DNA from: Marinomonas algicola
GTDB lineage: Bacteria; Pseudomonadota; Gammaproteobacteria; Pseudomonadales; Marinomonadaceae
Direction of reading: 5' to 3'
Assembly (NCBI RefSeq): GCF_014805825.1
Contig: NZ_CP061941.1
Location: forward strand, 2,046,001 to 2,110,000
DNA: 64,000 nucleotides
Shown here: piece by piece, positions 47,380 through 56,111 of the stretch
How positions within the stretch are numbered: position 1 is the stretch's first letter
Layout of the letters: the number at the start of each line of letters is the position of its first letter
Notes under the pieces: model-generated
What the model was told of the DNA's origin: nothing
The model's database searches: none
The model's input: only the letters and a program-made list of their open reading frames with translations
Position numbers and translations under genes: made by a program

Positions 47380-48423
47380 TTAAACACGACTCACCTCAAA
47401 ACGGTTCGCACTTTCAATGAAGGCCTCGACAGCTTCTTGGTTCGTTCTAAAGGAAGTCACCAAACGAACAACACCTTCCTCCCAACGACCCCATCCAAAC
47501 GCAAAGCCTTCTGCCATTAAATAATCGGCCATACCTACAGGTAAGGTACAAAACAACATATTCGCTTGAGCAGGTGTCTGAATTTTAATGCCTGGCACAC
47601 GGGCCAAACCGGCCTGCATTAAGGCCATCATATCATTTGCATGTTGTGCATTTATACGCCACAGATCATCGGTTAAATACGCTTTCATTTGAGATGACAG
47701 CAAACGCATTTTTGAATGCAAATGCCCTCCCCGCTTACGACGAAAACCAAGTTCTTTTGAAAAACGCTTGTTGAAAACAACAATGGCTTCTGATGCCATA
47801 GTGCCGTTTTTGGTTGCACCAAAAGAAACAATATCAATACCTGATTTCCACGTCATTTCAGCTGGCGTACAACCTAATGACAATAAAGCGTTCGCAAATC
47901 GAGCACCATCCATATGAACGGGCAACCCAGCTAATTTTGCCACCTCTGTAATGGCTCTAATTTCAGCTAAGCTGTAGACACTACCCACCTCGGTAACCTG
48001 AGATATACTCACCGCAGAAGGTTGGCAAGAATGCACGTCCCCCACCTTTTGATTCACAAGACGCTGTAACTCTACAGGGTTTATTTTTGCATCAGAACCG
48101 CTCACACCAACAAAACGCGCTCCGTTCGTATAAAACTCAGGTGCCGAACTTTCATCATTTAATAAGTGACTTTCTGAATGGCATAACACACTACCCCATG
48201 GTGGCGTCATCGCACTAATACTCAAGACATTCGCCGCTGTACCAGTAGACACCAAATACACATCCACATCACATTCAAACAAGTCAGACAGCATAGTCGT
48301 TACTTCCGCCGTCGTGTCATCATTACCATAAGGCATTGAATCGCCCTGCTCTGCTTCCATCATAGCGTTAAAAACCGACGCGGATGCACCAGCAATATTA
48401 TCACTTGTAAATGCGGCTTTCAT
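47380..48423 (-). CDS. ltaE: low-specificity L-threonine aldolase
   Basis: This fold-type I pyridoxal-phosphate enzyme splits L-threonine or allo-threonine to glycine and acetaldehyde. The cofactor-binding Asp lies in LPVHMDGARFANALLSLG, and the Schiff-base Lys in SFGATKNGTMASEA. It has 347 residues. Beta-eliminating lyase relatives share the fold, but the N-terminal DDTTAEVTTM and RKRGGHLHSKMRLLSSQM blocks fit threonine aldolase. Confidence 0.88.
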   Translation of the reverse strand: MKAAFTSDNIAGASASVFNAMMEAEQGDSMPYGNDDTTAEVTTMLSDLFECDVDVYLVSTGTAANVLSISAMTPPWGSVLCHSESHLLNDESSAPEFYTNGARFVGVSGSDAKINPVELQRLVNQKVGDVHSCQPSAVSISQVTEVGSVYSLAEIRAITEVAKLAGLPVHMDGARFANALLSLGCTPAEMTWKSGIDIVSFGATKNGTMASEAIVVFNKRFSKELGFRRKRGGHLHSKMRLLSSQMKAYLTDDLWRINAQHANDMMALMQAGLARVPGIKIQTPAQANMLFCTLPVGMADYLMAEGFAFGWGRWEEGVVRLVTSFRTNQEAVEAFIESANRFEVSRV

Positions 48424-48755
48424 TTAACTACTCCATAAAATGATTGAAGACATAATACTAAGATTGAGAGGAATATCATCTTTTCATCACCATAATATAG
48501 GTTGTTCACCTTTTTTTCTCCAAGAGGAGCAACATTTATGACGATTGGTCAAACAAATGATTCGCTAGTGGGGTCACAGTAATACTGTATTTTTTCCTAA
48601 ATTGTAAAGGAGCCAGACTGTAAGTGAGTTTAAATTTTTTAGCGAAGTAAGCCGAGCAATTGAACTCACTCTCGTATAACATTTCTCAACAGAAACGCTT
48701 TGATAGAATCGTTATAATTAAAGAGACTATATAGTTCAATTTATAATCTGTCAGA
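48424..48755. other. intergenic region with a gene remnant
   Basis: This 330-base gap between ltaE and the MFS gene holds the C-terminal remnant of an AraC-type regulator (listed separately) and otherwise AT-rich sequence with no further gene. A 14-codon forward frame behind an AAGAGGAG at about 48520-48527 exists but only mirrors the remnant, so I do not call it. Confidence 0.5.
48536..48682 (-). pseudogene. AraC-family regulator, C-terminal fragment
   Basis: An open minus-strand frame of 48 codons reads SEFNCSAYFAKKFKLTYSLA and then PLQFRKKY. This is the second helix-turn-helix of AraC/XylS regulators (pattern: SYFSRxFKxxxGxSPxxYR). Everything upstream, including the first helix-turn-helix and any sensor domain, is missing. 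It is a decayed gene end rather than a working protein. Confidence 0.6.
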
Positions 48756-49955
48756 TTGTATTGTTTTAAAAAATTAATACAGGCCTACACCATCATGTTA
48801 TTGCTTTTCATCATCTACATAGCCTTTATCAGTTTAGGTTTACCTGATGCCATACTTGGCTCTTCGTGGCCCGTTATGAAAAACGATTTAAATGCTTCCT
48901 TGGAATTCGCTGGTATTATTTCTTTTATCATTAGCGCTGGCACAGTAATCTCTAGTCTTTACGTGACTAAAATGATCCATTACTTGGGGATCGGTAAGGT
49001 AGTAGCACTAAGTGTATTGCTGACTGCGGTGGCGTTACTTGGGTTTAGTATGGCAAACATAGCCTTAGCACTTGTGTTCTTGGCAATTCCATTAGGAATT
49101 GGCGCCGGTGCTGTGGATGCGGCCTTGAATAACTTCGTAGCCTTGCATTATAAATCCAAGCACATGAATTATCTGCATTCATTTTGGGGAGTAGGAGCGA
49201 CCGCAGGGCCACTCCTAATGGTAAACTTTTTAGCCGTAAATCAAGGCTGGCGTGATGGCTACATGATAATTGCTCTCGTGCAGTTTTTACTTGTTGCCGT
49301 ATTATTTTTATCCCTTCCTCTTTGGAAAACGTTTTTACTTAAACCATCGAAAAGTCAAGAGATGAACACACCTTTGGTGAGTAATATCTCAGCGCTCAAC
49401 ATCAGTGGCGTTCCGCTCCAATTAACGGTATTTTTTTGTTATTGCTCAATTGAAATGAGCACCGGCCTGTGGGCGGCAAGTTATCTCACTACAGAAAAAA
49501 GCTTGCTACCATCAGACGCCGCATTTTGGGTCGCCATGTATTACTCAGGCATTACGATCGGTCGCTTTACTTGTGGCGTAATCGCCGAAAAAATAGCAGA
49601 AGAAACCCTCATCCGTTCTGGCGTAATTATGATATTGCTTGGGTGTCTATTACTTGCCCTGCCCCTTTCAGGCGAGCTAGCGAAAATTGGCTTAATATTG
49701 ATTGGACTAGGTTGCGCACCTATTTTTCCGAACACGATTCATTTAACGCCGAATCGATTCGGACCTACAGCCTCACAAACCATCATTGGTTTATCCATGG
49801 CATCGGCTTATGTTGGGCTGATGCTATTTCCCCCCTTACTCGGTTTAATCGCAAAACCTTTCACCTTTGCTTCATTGCCCGTCACCCTTATATTTATGAG
49901 TGTCATCCTATTACTGGCCACTGAACGATTAAGGCGTTTTTTACATAATGAATAA
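48756..49955 (+). CDS. MFS transporter
   Basis: This is a major facilitator permease with about twelve membrane helices and a central cytoplasmic loop (LLKPSKSQEMNTPLV). Features are an N-terminal LGLPDAILGSSWP, PLGIGAGAVDAALNNFVALHYK in helix 4 and SGITIGRFTCGVIAEKIAEE between helices 8 and 9, which resemble the FucP/sugar-like branch. The frame begins at TTG 48756; ATG 48795 (MLLLFIIYIAFIS) is the more natural start. There is no good ribosome binding site for either. The substrate is unknown. Confidence 0.85.
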   Translation: MYCFKKLIQAYTIMLLLFIIYIAFISLGLPDAILGSSWPVMKNDLNASLEFAGIISFIISAGTVISSLYVTKMIHYLGIGKVVALSVLLTAVALLGFSMANIALALVFLAIPLGIGAGAVDAALNNFVALHYKSKHMNYLHSFWGVGATAGPLLMVNFLAVNQGWRDGYMIIALVQFLLVAVLFLSLPLWKTFLLKPSKSQEMNTPLVSNISALNISGVPLQLTVFFCYCSIEMSTGLWAASYLTTEKSLLPSDAAFWVAMYYSGITIGRFTCGVIAEKIAEETLIRSGVIMILLGCLLLALPLSGELAKIGLILIGLGCAPIFPNTIHLTPNRFGPTASQTIIGLSMASAYVGLMLFPPLLGLIAKPFTFASLPVTLIFMSVILLLATERLRRFLHNE

Positions 49956-50024
49956 CCTCTTCTTAAGGAAAGAAGAGAGGGCTATTTACCGATTGAGATA
50001 AAGCGGGGTAAATGAACAAGAGGC

Positions 50025-50768
50025 TTAATTATATTTATCGATTATTTTTTCATAAACGCCATTAGATTTAATGGCATCTAATGCTGACTGCCACTGCTGT
50101 ATTTCTGCATCAGAAAAGTCCTTGCTTGCGACTAGGTATAAGTCTGCTTTAATGATCGGAAAAGGTATTTTTTCAAATACTTCTTCTATATTCAAGCCAA
50201 ATGATTTAAGAATATGTCGTACGCCAAGGTCACTCTCACTAATGGCCAAATCACAACGTCCAGCTAACAGCTTTCTATAGATTTGACGTCCATTCGTTGA
50301 TGAATCGTCTAAATTTTTAAACCCCTGTTTTTGAAGTAAGCGGTGTACCAAACCCGCATGTCTGGAACAAATCCACAAATGGCTATTTTTCATATCATCG
50401 AAGTTTTCTATTTTTATGTTTGAACCTTTCTTTTTATAAAAGTAGATTGAACCATCCGTTAGCGGGCCTATCCATTTATAATTGGGCTCTCTTTCAGGCG
50501 TTTTAAACATTGAAAACATCATAGAGTGGGCTCGACTCGTGACCATATCGGAGCTTCTCATACTGGGTAACAACTCGATTTTATACTCTTTATCGAGTCT
50601 TTCAAGAAGGGTCCTTACTACGTCGGTCGATACTCCGGTAATTTTTCCTTTCTCAGTATAATTGTATGGAGGCCATTCTTCTGTGAAAATTAAGACTTCT
50701 TCTGCATATAGATTTGAAAAAAACGGAGCGATCATGAGTCCACACGAAAACAATATTTTATGGAACAT
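50025..50768 (-). CDS. periplasmic solute-binding protein, family 3
   Basis: This is a 247-residue protein with a signal peptide (ILFSCGLMIAPFFSNLYA) and a bacterial extracellular solute-binding family 3 fold (EEWPPYNYTEKGKITGVSTDVV; RCDLAISESDLGVRHILKS; the end KSNGVYEKIIDKY). Such proteins bind amino acids or similar ligands for ABC uptake or for sensing. No permease or ATPase gene adjoins it, so it may be an orphan receptor. Confidence 0.88.
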   Translation of the reverse strand: MFHKILFSCGLMIAPFFSNLYAEEVLIFTEEWPPYNYTEKGKITGVSTDVVRTLLERLDKEYKIELLPSMRSSDMVTSRAHSMMFSMFKTPEREPNYKWIGPLTDGSIYFYKKKGSNIKIENFDDMKNSHLWICSRHAGLVHRLLQKQGFKNLDDSSTNGRQIYRKLLAGRCDLAISESDLGVRHILKSFGLNIEEVFEKIPFPIIKADLYLVASKDFSDAEIQQWQSALDAIKSNGVYEKIIDKYN

Positions 50769-51204
50769 AAAATCCCCTTCACTGATACCATTATTAGGAT
50801 GTGAGCTTCATACTACTACCATCAGCATACTAAAAAATTATCGTACGAGTCACATTGACAGAAAGTAATTATATGAATCTCATCTCATGTCGCTTATTTT
50901 AAAGGTAAAACAAACGAAAAAGGCCAAAAGATAAAAATCATTACAACTTAATACAGGAATAGCTAATTAGAATATAAAGGTAGTTTAACATTTCAAAAAA
51001 GCGAAATGCATTATAACTATCAAGTAAGATACAAGGTGAATTGGCGTCTTATCACGGGCTTGAATGGCACGGCGATCCGTCCAGTATCACTTTTTTGTTG
51101 CTAACGTTTTTGTACACTTTATTAGAATGATCAAATGAACCCATAACCGTAATGAAATAGCTTAGTGAGATTAATTAAGACATTGGTGTGATTTATGTTA
51201 TTTT
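50769..51204. other. 436-base gap with no recognisable gene
   Basis: AT-rich sequence between the divergent solute-binding protein gene and the monooxygenase gene. I see promoters only by expectation, no tRNA, no attC-like palindrome and no convincing coding frame. It marks the change from core genes to the accessory region on the right. Confidence 0.5.
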
Positions 51205-51228
51205 GTGATCGAAAAACAGGGGAGAATT

Positions 51229-52286
51229 ATGACTACCAAACAATTTGATGTCGTTGTTATTGGTGCAGGCCAAGCTGGCCTATCAGTTGGGTATTATTTG
51301 AAACGTGCTGGCTTAGACTTCATCATGTTAGACAACCAAGAAACCAGCGGCGGCGCATGGCTTCATACATGGCCTTCATTGCGGTTATTTTCACCGGCAC
51401 CAATGAGTTCGTTACCTGGAAGGTTGATGCCTAAGGCAACAGAAGGCGAATACCCTCATCGGTCTGAAGTATTAAGCTATCTTGCAGACTATGAGCAACA
51501 TTATCAATTACCAATATACAGACCTCATCAGGTGCAAACTGTTGTACGAGATAACGATGCGTTGCGCGTCAGTGATGGTAAGTACTCATGGTTAGCACTA
51601 CCGGTACCTGGAGTAATGAAAAAATTCCCCATTTCCAAGGACAAAACACATATCTCGGTAAACAATGCCATTCAGCACACTATCAAGGCCCAGAAGCATA
51701 CAAAGGAAAGCGAGTTCTTGTAATTGGTGGAGGTAACTCAGGTGCTCAAATCGTGTCTGAGTTAGCCTATACAGTTAGGGTTAGTTGGGTAACACGCGAG
51801 GCGCCTTTATTCTTGCCAGACGACGTCGATGGCCGTGTTTTATTTGAGCGTGCTACTGCTCGCATTACCGCAAATGGAGCAGATACCCCAGTAGGCGGAA
51901 TTGGGGATATTGTTATGATACCCACGGTCAAGAATGCCTATGATAAAGGGCAACTTAACACTGTTAGCATGTTTGAACGTTTTACTGAGCATGGTGTTGT
52001 ATGGCCTGATGGCAGCCAAGAAGATATTGATGCCATCATCTGGTGTACTGGCTTCAAACCTGAGCTAAGGCATTTAGCTCAACTTAATGTGATTGAGTCA
52101 GATGATACCGTTAAGGTCGTTCATGGTCAGTCAATAAAAGAGCCGAGACTTTGGTTGTTTGGTTATGGTGATTGGGCCAGTCCGGGGTCAGCAACCTTGA
52201 TTGGTTCAGGACGAAGTGCTCGTGAAAATGTGCCTAAGTTGGTGGAATTTTTAAAGAGTACTCATCCAAATATTGGCCGCCAATAG
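51229..52286 (+). pseudogene. flavin-dependent monooxygenase, frameshifted
   Basis: This is an FAD/NADPH-binding oxidoreductase of the flavin monooxygenase type, similar to ArsO/CzcO-like proteins. The first part (ATG 51229, behind GGGGAG) has the FAD fold VVIGAGQAGLSVGYYLKRAG and GGAWLHTWPSLRLFSP. The second part, in another frame from about 51588, continues STTGTWSNEKIPHF, VLVIGGGNSGAQIVSELA (NADPH fold) and IIWCTGFKPELRHLAQ. The switch falls at the family's DGR.W.ARAVVSATGTW block: TGGTTAGCAC (51590-51599) can encode both W-L-A in the first frame and V-V-S-T in the second, as expected if one copy of a direct repeat and the spacer between the copies (about 16 bases in all) was lost. The gene is otherwise intact. 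Confidence 0.85.
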
Positions 52287-52291
52287 AGGGT

Positions 52292-52349
52292 ATTCTGGGT
52301 GTGATTTTTAAGCTACTTTCTAAAAGCTACTTTCTAAGACACCCAGAAT
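52292..52349. terminator. hairpin with tandem repeat in its loop
   Basis: An 11-bp perfect inverted repeat (ATTCTGGGTGT / ACACCCAGAAT) encloses two tandem copies of AAGCTACTTTCTA. It starts just past the monooxygenase stop. It may terminate that gene. Confidence 0.5.
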
Positions 52350-52498
52350 TAGAACATACCATGTTGATGCTTTAATCCGTTGAACAAAGTAAACAGGAAG
52401 CAAGTAAAAACTGATTGATTCCTGGTCTTTGACCTAATTGTTTACTTCATCCGTGAATGTGGCTCTTTTCAGATGAGATGATGATAAAAAAACATCTA

Positions 52499-53071
52499 TT
52501 AAGTCATGGATGATGACTTATACTGACTCAATGAATACTCATAGAAAAGGGTTTCGCTGTTTTCACTGGCACTCTCAACAAAACCAAGCTTATGGAGCAA
52601 CCTGGATGACAAAAGGTTATTCCTATCTACGCCTGCAATTAATCGCTGTATTTTATTTTCATGTTCAATAAAACCGATTAGCCCTTTCAGAACTTCGGTT
52701 GCGTAGCCTTTACCCCAGTATAATTCACCCAGAAGATAACCAATATGAGCATTTGCATCGTTTCCTTCAAATACAAAAACAAAACCAATCACCGTGTTTT
52801 CGCCAACGAGCTTAATGCTAAACAAACGGCTTTCCGTCACCATTTTTTCATACCAGCCCTGTGCATCAGATAACGAATCAATGTTTGCAAAATGCGGAGG
52901 TAAATTCGCCACTACTTGTGGCGTTAACAATTGCATGATGGACACCAAGGTTTCAGTTTCCTGTGATCCACCGAACATTTCGATCACGGATAACCTTGAG
53001 GTTTGATAAGTAAACACAAAAAAGACACTCCATCTTGGTACAAATAGGCTGAATGCCCTGCTCTTAGTCAT
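52499..53071 (-). CDS. GNAT acetyltransferase
   Basis: This is an acetyl-CoA dependent N-acetyltransferase of the RimJ/RimL-like group: TSRLSVIEMF at strand 1, NAHIGYLLGELYWGKGYATEVLKGLIGF holding the acetyl-CoA loop (here WGKGYA), and VDRNNLLSSRLLHKLGFVES with the conserved N...S..L...GF. The 190-residue frame starts with 20-odd residues that are not typical, so the true start may be later. The substrate is unknown. It lies at the left of the accessory region and may be a cassette. Confidence 0.82.
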   Translation of the reverse strand: MTKSRAFSLFVPRWSVFFVFTYQTSRLSVIEMFGGSQETETLVSIMQLLTPQVVANLPPHFANIDSLSDAQGWYEKMVTESRLFSIKLVGENTVIGFVFVFEGNDANAHIGYLLGELYWGKGYATEVLKGLIGFIEHENKIQRLIAGVDRNNLLSSRLLHKLGFVESASENSETLFYEYSLSQYKSSSMT

Positions 53072-53364
53072 TCAATAGTGTAACCCACGATAAGTTACAT
53101 TTACCAAAGATTCAATTTTTCTAGCCGTATGTTTTTTATTGTAGAAAACCATCAAAAGTATCAAGCACGCGATGGGTAGATAAAATGGCCCAGTGCACTA
53201 GAGCAAGACGTTTATACCGCGTTAAATAATGCCTCTATTAAGAACGCCGGAGGAGTATTACAGCGCAATGAAAAAGCGCATATTTCACTGTGCTAAATGT
53301 AACTCAGTACGTAACCGTATTTAGAGTGTTGTGAGGACAGAAGATTAAAAGCGACGGATCTCCT

Positions 53365-53371
53365 GTTATGC
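53365..53371 (-). other. attC core-like end (GTTATGC) at the cupin stop
   Basis: The heptamer GTTATGC fits the integron core GTTRRRY, and its TTA is the (reverse) stop codon of the cupin gene, as at better sites in this array. I could not find the matching partner half to the left, so the site may be decayed. Confidence 0.35.
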
Positions 53372-53848
53372 TTTTTTGCCCGCATTTGGCTCACTAATGT
53401 TTTCAATATCGACAAGATTCCATGGCATATTTTTTTGACGATAAATACGTTTATTCAGTTTTGGGTAATCGCCAACATCATGATCGAGACGCTGACCAAT
53501 AACGATGCATTTCAAAATGCCATTGCCACTATTACGTATACTGTGCGCTTCACCACCAGCGCGATACCCCAAGAAATCACCAGCCTTTATGGAATAGGTT
53601 TGATCGCCTATTTGTGCTTCAGCAACCCCCTCCAAAACATAAACACATTCATCTTCATGATAATGCTTATGAAATTCTGTAGATTCGTAGCTAGGTTGAA
53701 TCTCAATAATGTGGAATCCAAAACCCGTTAAACCCGTTAGGTCCCCAAGTGATTTATTAACTCTTTTGGCATTCTCATTAAGAAAGTGTGTTTTTGAAAT
53801 GCCTTCCATTTCTTCGATTTCTTCCTTAGTAACGAGATATTTATCCAT
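53366..53848 (-). CDS. cupin-domain protein
   Basis: A 160-residue protein with a single cupin barrel. The metal-binding motif 1 reads FHKHYHEDECVYVLEGVAEAQIG (H, H, E) and motif 2 YRAGGEAHSIRNSG (H). Similar proteins bind small acids or act as isomerases/dioxygenases; the substrate is unknown. Its ATG overlaps the stop of a small upstream gene (TAATG), so the two are coupled. It may be an integron cassette because its stop lies in an attC-type core. Confidence 0.82.
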   Translation of the reverse strand: MDKYLVTKEEIEEMEGISKTHFLNENAKRVNKSLGDLTGLTGFGFHIIEIQPSYESTEFHKHYHEDECVYVLEGVAEAQIGDQTYSIKAGDFLGYRAGGEAHSIRNSGNGILKCIVIGQRLDHDVGDYPKLNKRIYRQKNMPWNLVDIENISEPNAGKKA

Positions 53849-54051
53849 TAGTCTCTCCGGAGATAAGAAGTGAAGTTTACCAGAATGATACTATCGTCTT
53901 TGATTTTAATTAGATCGCCCATTACGGCGGCGGTATCTTCACTTTGAGTATGTTTAAAATTATCAATAATAGCCTGATGGACGTCGGTTTCTGTATCCGC
54001 CCACGTTATGGTAGAGATGAGCAGCAATATCATTGATGTAGTAAGTTTCAT
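53848..54051 (-). CDS. small secreted protein, 67 residues
   Basis: The first 18 residues are a clean signal peptide (LTTSMILLLISTITWA, cleavage before DTET). The mature part of about 49 residues has a helix (DVHQAIIDNFKHTQSED) and an IKIKDDSIILVNFTSYL strand. It resembles the N-terminal helix of a SnoaL/NTF2-like protein, so it may be a truncated version of a longer one. It is coupled to the cupin gene downstream and 22 bases from the monooxygenase gene upstream. Confidence 0.55.
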   Translation of the reverse strand: MKLTTSMILLLISTITWADTETDVHQAIIDNFKHTQSEDTAAVMGDLIKIKDDSIILVNFTSYLRRD

Positions 54052-54073
54052 GTCATTTCCTTATTAACAGTCA

Positions 54074-54394
54074 CTATGACTGGCTGGTATGATTCTGTAA
54101 ATAGTCCTCACTGACTTCTAACTTGTAAACTGTTTTCGATTGCACTAGGCAATTGCGCATGGCTTCACGAGCTTTTTCATAAAGTTCACCCGTTAATTTA
54201 TGATCTTTTTCCCATTGCTCACGGCTAGGCCACTGCGCATAACCCACCAAAACATTTGGCGTGTCTGATACATGCAGCCTTGACCCAAAACTACCGCACT
54301 TTTGATATATTACCTTTGTCATTTCAAGCCACGCTTCCCGAAACGAGACGTCCATGCCATCTTTTACTTCAAACTCATAGACCGCTATAAACAT
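54074..54394 (-). CDS. antibiotic biosynthesis monooxygenase-like protein
   Basis: A 106-residue single ABM/dimeric alpha-beta barrel: MFIAVYEFEVKDGMDVSFREAW at the start, GSRLHVSDTPNVLVGYAQWPSREQWEKD in the middle. The family includes cofactor-free oxygenases and many proteins with no known activity. It is the first of three short genes (ABM, secreted peptide, cupin) that look cotranscribed leftwards. Confidence 0.75.
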   Translation of the reverse strand: MFIAVYEFEVKDGMDVSFREAWLEMTKVIYQKCGSFGSRLHVSDTPNVLVGYAQWPSREQWEKDHKLTGELYEKAREAMRNCLVQSKTVYKLEVSEDYLQNHTSQS

Positions 54395-54460
54395 TTACTA
54401 TTCTCCTTGAGGAACGAAAAGAGCCAACTGTATTTTGTCCTGATAAATAACTTATTATGG
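54395..54460 (-). other. probable degenerate attC site
   Basis: GCCAACTGTATTTTGTCCTG (54423-54442) followed by AACTTATTATGG matches, position by position, the inner and outer arm of the attC site at 59349-59448 (ACCAACTGTTTTTGTTCC...GCTTGTTAGCT). The core GTT has become ATT, and the nucleotidyltransferase stop codon lies inside it. The other outer end is not visible, so the site is probably inactive. Confidence 0.45.
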
Positions 54461-54949
54461 CGCTGATAATGCTTTCAACTCTCTAATATCAATTAAATCA
54501 ACGTCTCGACCTAATAACCCTTTATAAGCCACTAACTCTGAAATTGGAATGACAGGAACCTCAATACCGTTATAACGTCTCATTATTGACTTAGAGTAAT
54601 CTGTCGTTAGTTCAACCCACTCATCATCTGAATTTAAGCTCTTTCTATTTAATATTTTTGTTCCTGGCGACAAACCAATTTCAATTTTTTGTTCTTGATA
54701 TAATAGTTGAAAATACTCTAGATCCCATGAACCCTCAATGTAATGTGTTAAAGGCTTTGAAATATAGTTAGCTGCGCTTATCAATATTTCAGATGCACAC
54801 TCTTTTGGAATGTATAAGTCGATATCAGCAACAGGTCGTGAACCACCATGAATATGAGCAGCAAAGCCACCAACAATTTGATAGGGCGTATTATTGTCTT
54901 CTAAAATACGTTTAATCCAAATTAAAGCATTCTCAACTTTCGAACTCAT
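54455..54949 (-). CDS. nucleotidyltransferase-fold protein
   Basis: A 164-residue protein (ATG 54949) with the minimal nucleotidyltransferase pattern: VGGFAAHIHGGSRPVADIDLYIP has G...H.G and the D.D catalytic pair, and KIEIGLSP would be near the third acid. The C-terminus is helical (PVIPISELVAYKGLLGRDVDLIDIREL). It resembles AbiEii/MNT-type and MazG-linked nucleotidyltransferases found on mobile DNA. No partner antitoxin gene is adjacent. It is followed by a degenerate attC, so it is likely a gene cassette. Confidence 0.75.
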   Translation of the reverse strand: MSSKVENALIWIKRILEDNNTPYQIVGGFAAHIHGGSRPVADIDLYIPKECASEILISAANYISKPLTHYIEGSWDLEYFQLLYQEQKIEIGLSPGTKILNRKSLNSDDEWVELTTDYSKSIMRRYNGIEVPVIPISELVAYKGLLGRDVDLIDIRELKALSAP

Positions 54950-55191
54950 TGCTATACCTTGTGTTGTGTACGTATTACTCAAAGTACCATAACTACTAAT
55001 CTGTTATACACGCCTAATTAGGACTAGATAAAAAAGAACCTTCACCACACAAGAAAGCATCAATAACGTGTGGGTGTGCTGTGTTACTTCCTGTATTACG
55101 GCTTATGTAATATCGGTAGGCAATCGACCACAGTCATCATTTAACGAACCAAATACTTTCCTACTCGTTCATCATGCACAACAGTGTGTTT

Positions 55192-55728
55192 CTACCATAA
55201 ACTTGGATCATTTAATGCATCGACACATTGTGTTGCACCCTTCATCGCTTGAATGGAATGACCATCTAATGATTGCGCGAGCCAACCGATTGGCTGACTC
55301 AATGGACAAGGGGCTTTTACGATATTTTCATCCATGTGCTTAAAGCCAAATTTGGCATAATAAGCAGGATCACCGTAAGTAAAGGCTAAACTCACATTCT
55401 GAGCCTTAAGATGCTCAAGACCATACTCTATAAGCGTTTTACCAATGCCTTGCCCTTGAACCTCCGTTAACACCGCAACCGGCGACAAAATAAAAGCAAC
55501 GTCATCACTCGGCACGGTCAATCGGCTAAAAAAGATACAACCAACAATACTTCCATTATTTTCAGCAATGCAGCCGATTAGGTCTTCACGCTTTGTTGTT
55601 GTGATTAGGTTTGAGACGAAATCCGCAATCACCTGCCCCTCGGCTTCCCCTTCTGTTTCAGAGAATACACTTTTAAAAAGACCAATAACCTCTGAAGACT
55701 GTGTTGCCGTAAATAATAAATAATTCAT
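55192..55728 (-). CDS. GNAT acetyltransferase
   Basis: A 178-residue YhbS-like N-acetyltransferase, starting at ATG 55728 (MNYLLFTATQSSEV). The acetyl-CoA site is LSPVAVLTEVQGQGIGKTLIEYGLEHLK; the C-terminal YGDPAYYAKFGFKH is typical for YhbS. The ligand is unknown. It lies in the accessory region, but I see no clear attC next to its stop. Confidence 0.88.
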   Translation of the reverse strand: MNYLLFTATQSSEVIGLFKSVFSETEGEAEGQVIADFVSNLITTTKREDLIGCIAENNGSIVGCIFFSRLTVPSDDVAFILSPVAVLTEVQGQGIGKTLIEYGLEHLKAQNVSLAFTYGDPAYYAKFGFKHMDENIVKAPCPLSQPIGWLAQSLDGHSIQAMKGATQCVDALNDPSLW

Positions 55729-56000
55729 ACTATCTATCGCCTTTCGCATTAACTTAAATGAGTACAAAATCCAAAGTTGGAGTTCTGGGTAATCCTCAGA
55801 ATAAATCTAAGAAGGAAGATTCAATTTTGTCGATGACCAATCCATTTGGCTCTCGGCATCGTTTATTCCTCATCCTTAAGTTTGTTTTTTTCTCGTTTAG
55901 ACCGGGATCAAAAAAACATCAACAAAGTAATGAGTGGCCTGTATTATTTCCAGTAAAGGGCTGTGGCGCAGTGCTAAAACTCCGAGGATCAAATTGGTTA

Positions 56001-56061
56001 AAATAAGCGACGAAGGAGCAAAAACCAACTGTTATTTGTCCTTTTGAGTGACTTGTTATAT
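56001..56061 (-). other. integron attC-like site
   Basis: The right-hand part (ACCAACTGTTATTTGTCC ... GTGACTTGTTATAT, 56023-56061) matches the attC arm at 59349-59448, and the left part (AAGCGACGAAGGAGCAAA) pairs with it imperfectly. The core GTTATAT is at 56055-56061. The other outer core is degenerate. It sits just left of the yefM operator. Confidence 0.5.
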
Positions 56062-56073
56062 TTTTTAAACTAC

Positions 56074-56096
56074 AATGTACGGCATTACCGTACATT
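56074..56096 (+). promoter_or_regulatory. palindromic operator of yefM-yoeB
   Basis: A perfect 9-bp inverted repeat (AATGTACGG / CCGTACATT) with a 5-base spacer lies 15 bases before the antitoxin start. YefM-type antitoxins are known to bind TGTACA-containing palindromes at their own promoter; this sequence is close to that (TGTACGG halves). A TACAAT at 56071-56076 may be the -10 box. Confidence 0.65.
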
Positions 56097-56111
56097 AATG
56101 AGGTTTTAATT

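Noticed and set aside
53177..53295. 38-codon frame (EQDVYTALNNASIKNAGG...) left of the first acetyltransferase
   Set aside because: It begins after a stop with no start codon, and I cannot assign it to a family. It may be a gene remnant but there is too little to support a call.
54995..55190. GTTATAC and AACG-containing stretches as a further attC site
   Set aside because: The candidate ends do not pair with each other, and the spacing to the acetyltransferase stop does not fit.
55758..56006. 82-codon forward reading frame between the acetyltransferase and the yefM operator
   Set aside because: Basic, low-complexity sequence with no family resemblance and no ribosome binding site. It runs into the attC-like site at 56001.
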